Assembly (NCBI RefSeq): GCF_004345365.1
Contig: NZ_SLVF01000003.1
Location: forward strand, 124,001-188,000
DNA: 64,000 nt
Direction of reading: 5' to 3'
DNA from: Kribbella sp. VKM Ac-2568
Lineage (GTDB): Bacteria; Actinomycetota; Actinomycetes; Propionibacteriales; Kribbellaceae
In this document: positions 59,967 to 64,000 of the stretch, one piece after another
Layout of the letters: the number at the start of each line of letters is the position of its first letter
Numbering within the stretch: position 1 is the stretch's first letter
Translations under genes and position numbers: made by a program
Notes under the pieces: model-generated
Database searches by the model: none
What the model saw: the letters and a program-made list of their open reading frames with translations, nothing else
Told to the model about the DNA's origin: nothing

Positions 59967-60121
59967 CCACCACGCAGACGAATACCAAGCTGAGCGAGAC
60001 CGAGGCGTTGCGCGAAGACCTGGAACTCACCCGGCAGCACCCGAAGGCCGCAGCGGCCGTCGGAGGGGTCGCGACACTCGCCGTCGGCGCGACGGCTTGG
60101 ATCATGGGACGGAGCAAATGA
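59963..60121 (+). CDS. DUF3618-like small membrane protein, shortened
   Basis: The 52-aa protein starts at ATG 59963. It begins with ETEALREDLELTRQHP, like the LRxDIExTRxxLG start of DUF3618, and continues straight into one transmembrane segment (AAAAVGGVATLAVGATAWIMG). The central coiled region usual in the family is missing. It overlaps the flanking genes by four bases at both ends. This is too short for most gene callers but clearly coding. Confidence 0.62.
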   Translation: MTTTQTNTKLSETEALREDLELTRQHPKAAAAVGGVATLAVGATAWIMGRSK

Positions 60122-60396
60122 GTAGCAACAAAGCAGTGAAACTCGCCTACCGCCCGTTCGGCCTGATCTCCGGCATCGCCGGCGGCCTGGTCGCGGGCGC
60201 GATCTTCAAGCAGGTCTGGCGCCGGATCAGCGACAAGGACGACGCCCCCGACGCGCTGCAGTCCGAGTATCCCTGGCGCGAGCTCCTGCTCGCCGCCGCA
60301 CTCCAAGGAGCCGTGTACGCCGTCGTCAAGGCAGCGATCGACCGCGGCGGCGCCGTGGCCTTTGAACGCTGGACCGGCGAATGGCCGGGCAGCTGA
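60118..60396 (+). CDS. DUF4235 family membrane protein
   Basis: The 92-aa protein starts at ATG 60118 (ATGA overlap). KLAYRPFGLISGIAGGLVAGAIFKQVWRRI and a second hydrophobic segment ELLLAAALQGAVYAVVKAAIDRGG, with DDAPDALQ between, are the family pattern. It is full length and intact, unlike the two genes before it. Function is unknown; the three-gene cassette is common in actinobacteria. Confidence 0.85.
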   Translation: MSSNKAVKLAYRPFGLISGIAGGLVAGAIFKQVWRRISDKDDAPDALQSEYPWRELLLAAALQGAVYAVVKAAIDRGGAVAFERWTGEWPGS

Positions 60397-60426
60397 CGCC
60401 CACAGAACCACAGCAACACCCCTAGG

Positions 60427-60467
60427 CTGATCCCCGGCCCCTCCACCCCCCTTAGGCCGGGGATCAG
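60427..60467. terminator. Hairpin terminator between convergent genes
   Basis: CTGATCCCCGGCC (60427-60439) and GGCCGGGGATCAG (60455-60467) form a perfect 13-bp stem with a 15-nt loop, between DUF4235 and the methyltransferase. Confidence 0.75.
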
Positions 60468-60586
60468 TCCGTCCGGGCGCATGAAACGGCACTTCAGGGG
60501 CACTTGAAGGGTGCAAGTACTGGTTGCCCAAGGCCCCGGCGTTGAGCAGACTGCGCCGGGGTCGCACCGGTATCAGGCCGGGCGGC

Positions 60587-61408
60587 TCAAGGGGTGACAT
60601 CAGGTCTGCGGGTCTCGTCGAGCAGGTCGTCCACCATCGCCTGAGCACTCAGCCCGCGCAGCGCGATCAGCAGCGCGTCGTTTCCGCGCCGCCAGACCAC
60701 CCCGGCTCGTTCGAAGCCGGATCGCCGCAGCAGGGCGAGGTGCCACTCCTCCGGTTCGAGCAGATCGCCAGACCAATGCGCGAACACCTCGCGCCTCACC
60801 TCCCACCAACCCTCGTACCGCGGATCGGCGTAGGCGCGTTCGTACCACTCGTCACAGCTCTCCACCCCGGTCCCGAAGGTCTCCCGCAGGAAGTCCGCGT
60901 GCAACCCGTCCGCCGCGTCCCGCAGTACGGGATCGGCCAGCGGCAGGTGGTCCGCGTTGGCGAACAACCCGCCGGGCCGGAGTAACCGCGCGACGCCGGC
61001 ATAGACCCCGGACAGCGCGCACGGCGGCAACCAGTGCATCGCCGTCGCAGTCAGTACTGCGTCGAACTCCCCGCCGAGGTCCTTCCACCACTCGGCCTCG
61101 GCGAGTTGCCGCGTCACCACCTCGACCCGCGCATCCCCCGCGAAGACGTCGCGAGCGAGTTCCAGCAGCAGCGGATCGATGTCAAGGGCAACTACCTCGG
61201 CCGAGGGGAACCGGTCGAGCACCCGGCGGCTGATCGACCCCGGACCACAGGCCAGGTCGAGAACCCGCAAGCGCGAAGCAGTCACAGCGGATTCACTCAA
61301 ACGCTCGATGTAATCCAGCATCAGCGCGAAGCGGAGCTCGCGGTCAGGCGCGTGAACACTCTGCTGCTGCTCCCAGCTGGACCGCAGCTCCCCAGGCGAT
61401 GTCGTCAT
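60587..61408 (-). CDS. Class I SAM-dependent methyltransferase
   Basis: The 273-aa protein starts at ATG 61408 (MTTSPGELRSSWEQQQSVHAP). The SAM-binding motif I is RVLDLACGPGSISRRVL, with VVALDIDP and AVLTATAMHWLPP after it. The acceptor is unknown. No clear Shine-Dalgarno site precedes the start. It is divergent from a LysR gene with 102 bases between, which may regulate it. Confidence 0.88.
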   Translation of the reverse strand: MTTSPGELRSSWEQQQSVHAPDRELRFALMLDYIERLSESAVTASRLRVLDLACGPGSISRRVLDRFPSAEVVALDIDPLLLELARDVFAGDARVEVVTRQLAEAEWWKDLGGEFDAVLTATAMHWLPPCALSGVYAGVARLLRPGGLFANADHLPLADPVLRDAADGLHADFLRETFGTGVESCDEWYERAYADPRYEGWWEVRREVFAHWSGDLLEPEEWHLALLRRSGFERAGVVWRRGNDALLIALRGLSAQAMVDDLLDETRRPDVTP

Positions 61409-61510
61409 AGGAATCACGTTCCGTGCGCTCAGGCCTCGACGTCCAAGACAGAGTCGCACTACGGTCACAACTTCTGGTTATCACCGCAGGTGGGGAAGGT
61501 CCTGAAAGGC

Positions 61511-62383
61511 ATGGACGTCGATTTACGGTTGGTGCGGTACTTCCTGGTGATGGCGGAGGAACTGCACTTCACCGCGGCAGCGCGCAGGCTCTACGTGTCA
61601 CAGCCGGCGCTCAGCAACCAGATCCGTCGGCTGGAGGCGCAGCTCGGAGCCCAGCTCTTCAACCGGTCACCGCGCGGCGTGACTCTGACCGCGGCAGGCG
61701 ACGCTTTCCTGCCGCACGCCCAGGGCGCGCTCGCCGCGATCAGGTCGGGTGTCGCCGAGGCAACCGCCGCGGCCGGTCGGGACCAGGTGCTCCGCATCGA
61801 CGTCCTGCACACGGATCTGGTCACGCCGCGCGCGGTGCTCGCCCGGCTCCGGGAACGGCTGCCCGGGTTCCGCCTCGAGGTCAGCAGCCGCGGCAGCCGC
61901 GATCAGGAGAAGCGCCTGCTCACCGGCGAGCTCGACCTCGCCCTGTGCGGCTCCACGGCCGCCTGCCCGGACGGCGTCATGCAGCGGGTCATCCGCCGCG
62001 AGGCTCTGGGAGTCGCGCTGCCGAGGAACCACCCGCTCGCGACGTCGGACGCGGTCGCAGTACGGGAGTTGACGAACGAGACGCACTATCTCCCGCGCGA
62101 CGACTTCGCTCCCGAGTGGAACGAGTTCATCCTGGCTTGCTGCCGTACTGCGGGATTCGCGCCGCGGCGGCACCCCGCGAGCACGGACGGGACGAGCTCC
62201 GCGCTGGAGCTCGTGCGAGCCGGCGAGTGCGTCGCGCTCGGGTTGCTTTCCACGCCATTCCCCGACGGGGTCGTGGTCAAACCTCTCGCGGCCGGCGTCC
62301 CGCCGTACGGGTGGTCGCTGCGCTGGCGTGACTCTTCGCGCGTTCCGGCCGCGGCCCTGGCCGCGCTCCGGTCGCTCGACTAG
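61511..62383 (+). CDS. LysR-family transcriptional regulator
   Basis: The 290-aa protein starts at ATG 61511 (MDVDLRLVRYFLVMAEELHF), the family N-terminus; the open frame extends far upstream as a shadow of the methyltransferase. HTH: AAARRLYVSQPALSNQIRRLEAQLG. The effector domain runs from about 90 to 290. It is divergent from the methyltransferase gene, its likely target. Confidence 0.9.
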   Translation: MDVDLRLVRYFLVMAEELHFTAAARRLYVSQPALSNQIRRLEAQLGAQLFNRSPRGVTLTAAGDAFLPHAQGALAAIRSGVAEATAAAGRDQVLRIDVLHTDLVTPRAVLARLRERLPGFRLEVSSRGSRDQEKRLLTGELDLALCGSTAACPDGVMQRVIRREALGVALPRNHPLATSDAVAVRELTNETHYLPRDDFAPEWNEFILACCRTAGFAPRRHPASTDGTSSALELVRAGECVALGLLSTPFPDGVVVKPLAAGVPPYGWSLRWRDSSRVPAAALAALRSLD

Positions 62384-62650
62384 CTCCACTCTCCGTCACC
62401 AGGACACGGGCCTTCAAGCTTGCTTCTGTCAGGTGACGGACAGTGGCGACGCCGGATACCGGACTGCGCCTGGCGGGCGGGTTTCGTCAACCAAGGCGGT
62501 GTTTCCGGCGCGTCTTGACCCTGCGAGTTAGTCTCGTTCGGAGGTCGGATGCATAACTTCCCAATCCATGGGGTAGGAATGACCTCACAGATATTGACCG
62601 CGGTCCAGACATGTGCCGCGCCGTGACTAACAGTCGCGAGGTCAAGAATC

Positions 62651-63478
62651 ATGGTTACCGTACTTGCACGCACCACCGTCGACGAGCAGACTGCAGCAAC
62701 CGATCCGAAGCAGCGCCGCGACCACGCCACCCGCTCCCTTCTCGAGCGGCGAGCCGGCAGCACAGACGAAACACTCCGGCAGTCTCTGCTGGAGCAGGCG
62801 ATCGAGCTCAACCTCGGCATCGCCCACAGCATCGCGAGCCGGTTCCGCGGCCGCGGTGTCGAAGCCGACGACCTTGACCAGGTCGCCTACCTCGGGTTGC
62901 TCAAAGCGGCCCGGAGCTACCGCCCCGACACGGAGACGCCGTTCCTGGCGTACGCCGTACCGACCATCCGCGGCGAGGTGAAACGGTACTTCCGCGACTG
63001 CTCGTGGACCGTTCGCATCCCGCGCAGACTGCAGGAACTGCAGGGTTCGATCGCCTCCGTGCGGCCGCAACTCGTGCAGGATCTGCAGCGCGATCCCACC
63101 CTCGAGGAGCTCGCCGCGGAGCTCGGCACCACCGCGTCCGAGGTCGAGGCCGCGATCGCGGCGGACGGCTGCTTCTCCGTGCTGTCGCTGGACCGTCCCG
63201 TCGACGGTGAGTCGACCGCCAGCCTGGCCGACACGATCGCGGACGAGGAGGACAGCGCGTTCGAGCAGACCGAGGCGGTCGCCGTGCTCGAGCCGGTGCT
63301 GAACGAGCTCGCCCCGCGCGAACGCAGGATCCTCGAACTGCGCTTCGTCGAGGGTCACACCCAGGCCGACATCGGCGCCGAGATCGGCGTCAGCCAGATG
63401 CAGGTCTCCCGCCTGCTGCGCGGCATTCTCGACCGCCTGCGCGACCAGATCGAGCCCCCCGCCGCTGCCGCGGCCTGA
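62651..63478 (+). CDS. SigB/SigF-family RNA polymerase sigma factor
   Basis: The 275-aa protein is a group 3 sigma-70 factor: region 2 DLDQVAYLGLLKAARSYRPD and FLAYAVPTIRGEVKRYFRD, region 3 PTLEELAAELGTTASEVEAA, and region 4 ELRFVEGHTQADIGAEIGVSQMQVSRLL. SigB/SigF factors govern stress or differentiation and are usually held by an anti-sigma factor. No anti-sigma or anti-anti-sigma gene is adjacent. The 267 bases upstream hold no clear promoter. Confidence 0.92.
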   Translation: MVTVLARTTVDEQTAATDPKQRRDHATRSLLERRAGSTDETLRQSLLEQAIELNLGIAHSIASRFRGRGVEADDLDQVAYLGLLKAARSYRPDTETPFLAYAVPTIRGEVKRYFRDCSWTVRIPRRLQELQGSIASVRPQLVQDLQRDPTLEELAAELGTTASEVEAAIAADGCFSVLSLDRPVDGESTASLADTIADEEDSAFEQTEAVAVLEPVLNELAPRERRILELRFVEGHTQADIGAEIGVSQMQVSRLLRGILDRLRDQIEPPAAAAA

Positions 63479-63514
63479 TCCCCTCCCGATCAGCCCGGTA
63501 GCGCCCTCCCCCGC

Positions 63515-63549
63515 GGTGGTCCGCCGTAAGCTTGACTCAGCGGACCACC
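63515..63549 (+). terminator. Possible hairpin between sigma factor and LigD-PE genes
   Basis: GGTGGTCCGC (63515-63524) and GCGGACCACC (63540-63549) form a 10-bp perfect stem with a 15-nt loop, about 35 bases after the sigma factor stop. Confidence 0.5.
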
Positions 63550-63571
63550 AGCGGAGGAGCAGGCACACTAG

Positions 63572-64000
63572 ATGCCAACGGCACCGATCTTTGTGGTCCA
63601 GCTGCACGACGCGCGCAGGCTGCACTACGACGTCCGGCTCGAGGTGGACGGCGTGCTGAAGTCGTGGGCGGTGCCGCGCGGGCCGTCGCTGGACCCGACC
63701 GTCAAGAGACTGGCGGTCCCGACCGGCGACCACTCGATCGAGTACGCCGAGTACGAGGGCGTCATCGCCGGCAGCGTGTACGGCAGTGGCGCGGTGATCG
63801 TCTGGGACGCCGGCGTCTACCAGAACCAGACCAGCGACAAGCGGGGCAAGCCGGTGTCTCCGGCCGACGCGATCGAGGGCGGCCATTTCCGGTTCCGGTT
63901 GCAGGGCGTCAAGCTGAGTGGCTCCTGGGCCTTCACCCGCACCGGACGTGACGGCGACTGGCTGCTGGTGAAGGTCCGCGACGACGCCGCGAATCCCTCG
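63572..64000 (+). CDS. LigD-type 3'-phosphoesterase domain protein (partial, cut by right edge)
   Basis: The frame from ATG 63572 stays open to the window end (143 codons). FVVQLHDARRLHYDVRLEVDGVLKSWAVPRGPS, quoted as VVQLHDARRLHYDVRLE and LKSWAVPRGPS, is the metal-dependent 3'-phosphoesterase module of DNA ligase D, which trims 3' ends in bacterial end joining. The His-Asp pair of HDARRLHYD is present. Whether ligase or polymerase domains follow is unknown. The Shine-Dalgarno site (GGAGGAG) is about 12 bases from the ATG, a bit far. Confidence 0.85.
   Translation, partial: MPTAPIFVVQLHDARRLHYDVRLEVDGVLKSWAVPRGPSLDPTVKRLAVPTGDHSIEYAEYEGVIAGSVYGSGAVIVWDAGVYQNQTSDKRGKPVSPADAIEGGHFRFRLQGVKLSGSWAFTRTGRDGDWLLVKVRDDAANPS

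Noticed and set aside
62533..62580. SigB/SigF-type autoregulatory promoter (GGGTAG) before the sigma gene
   Set aside because: The -10-like GGGTAG at 62570 has no GTTT-type -35 at 14-18 bases, so the match is too weak.
1..64000. CRISPR array, insertion sequence, prophage or rRNA
   Set aside because: No regularly spaced repeats, transposase or integrase motifs, or rRNA-like segments were seen. The holin-family gene belongs to a common chromosomal cassette and not to a phage.

Overview
The window is GC-rich, densely coded actinobacterial chromosome. Many genes overlap by ATGA or GTGA, several start with GTG, and some regulators appear to be transcribed without leaders. LLM flavin oxidoreductases, GAF-ANTAR regulators, a SARP/BTAD regulator, a SigB/SigF-type sigma factor and a giant YD-repeat protein together suggest a soil actinomycete, most likely Nocardioidales and Kribbella-like. 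The genus is an inference from gene content, not from a marker. No rRNA, tRNA, transposase, integrase or CRISPR array was seen.

1-20 kb is a cell-surface and secretion zone. It starts with the N-terminal ~2,130 residues of a secreted RHS/YD-repeat protein that runs off the left edge. Next come a membrane-anchored Pro/Thr-rich protein coupled to a NodB deacetylase-glycosyltransferase fusion, and an M43 metalloprotease. A GH13 amylase/trehalose-synthase-like enzyme follows, coupled to an LLM oxidoreductase, then a membrane protein and a GAF-ANTAR regulator. A CDGSH protein is divergent from a heme-oxygenase-like redox protein. A second, frameshifted M43 protease precedes a Tat-exported flavin amine oxidase coupled to a Sec-exported RidA protein.

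20-36 kb is mixed. It holds an alpha/beta hydrolase that has lost two catalytic residues, a MerR-VIT/vWA operon with a leaderless promoter and tandem palindromes, and an ADP-ribosylglycohydrolase. LLM and cupin genes and malate synthase follow. There are eroded fragments of a glycosidase and a LacI regulator, a TetR-LLM pair, two surface-glycan glycosyltransferase-like genes and a truncated aldo/keto reductase.

36-48 kb holds an arsenic-type cluster (ArsR divergent from a Cys-tailed flavoprotein and an MFS carrier). It is followed by the most interesting locus: five genes on the minus strand, each overlapping the next by 4 bp (SWIM, DUF5691, MoxR AAA+ ATPase, DUF5682, vWA). This looks like a self-contained AAA+/vWA machine with a possible TraB/TIKI-like effector.

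48-64 kb is mostly metabolic and regulatory: a BBE-like flavoenzyme, another GAF-ANTAR protein, a LysR-SDR-SDR-amidohydrolase run, an alpha/beta hydrolase divergent from a BTAD regulator, a serine beta-lactamase-like hydrolase and a VOC protein. A holin/DUF3618/DUF4235 cassette has two unusually short genes. A methyltransferase divergent from a LysR regulator and a SigB/SigF-type sigma factor follow. The window ends in a LigD-type 3'-phosphoesterase cut by the right edge.
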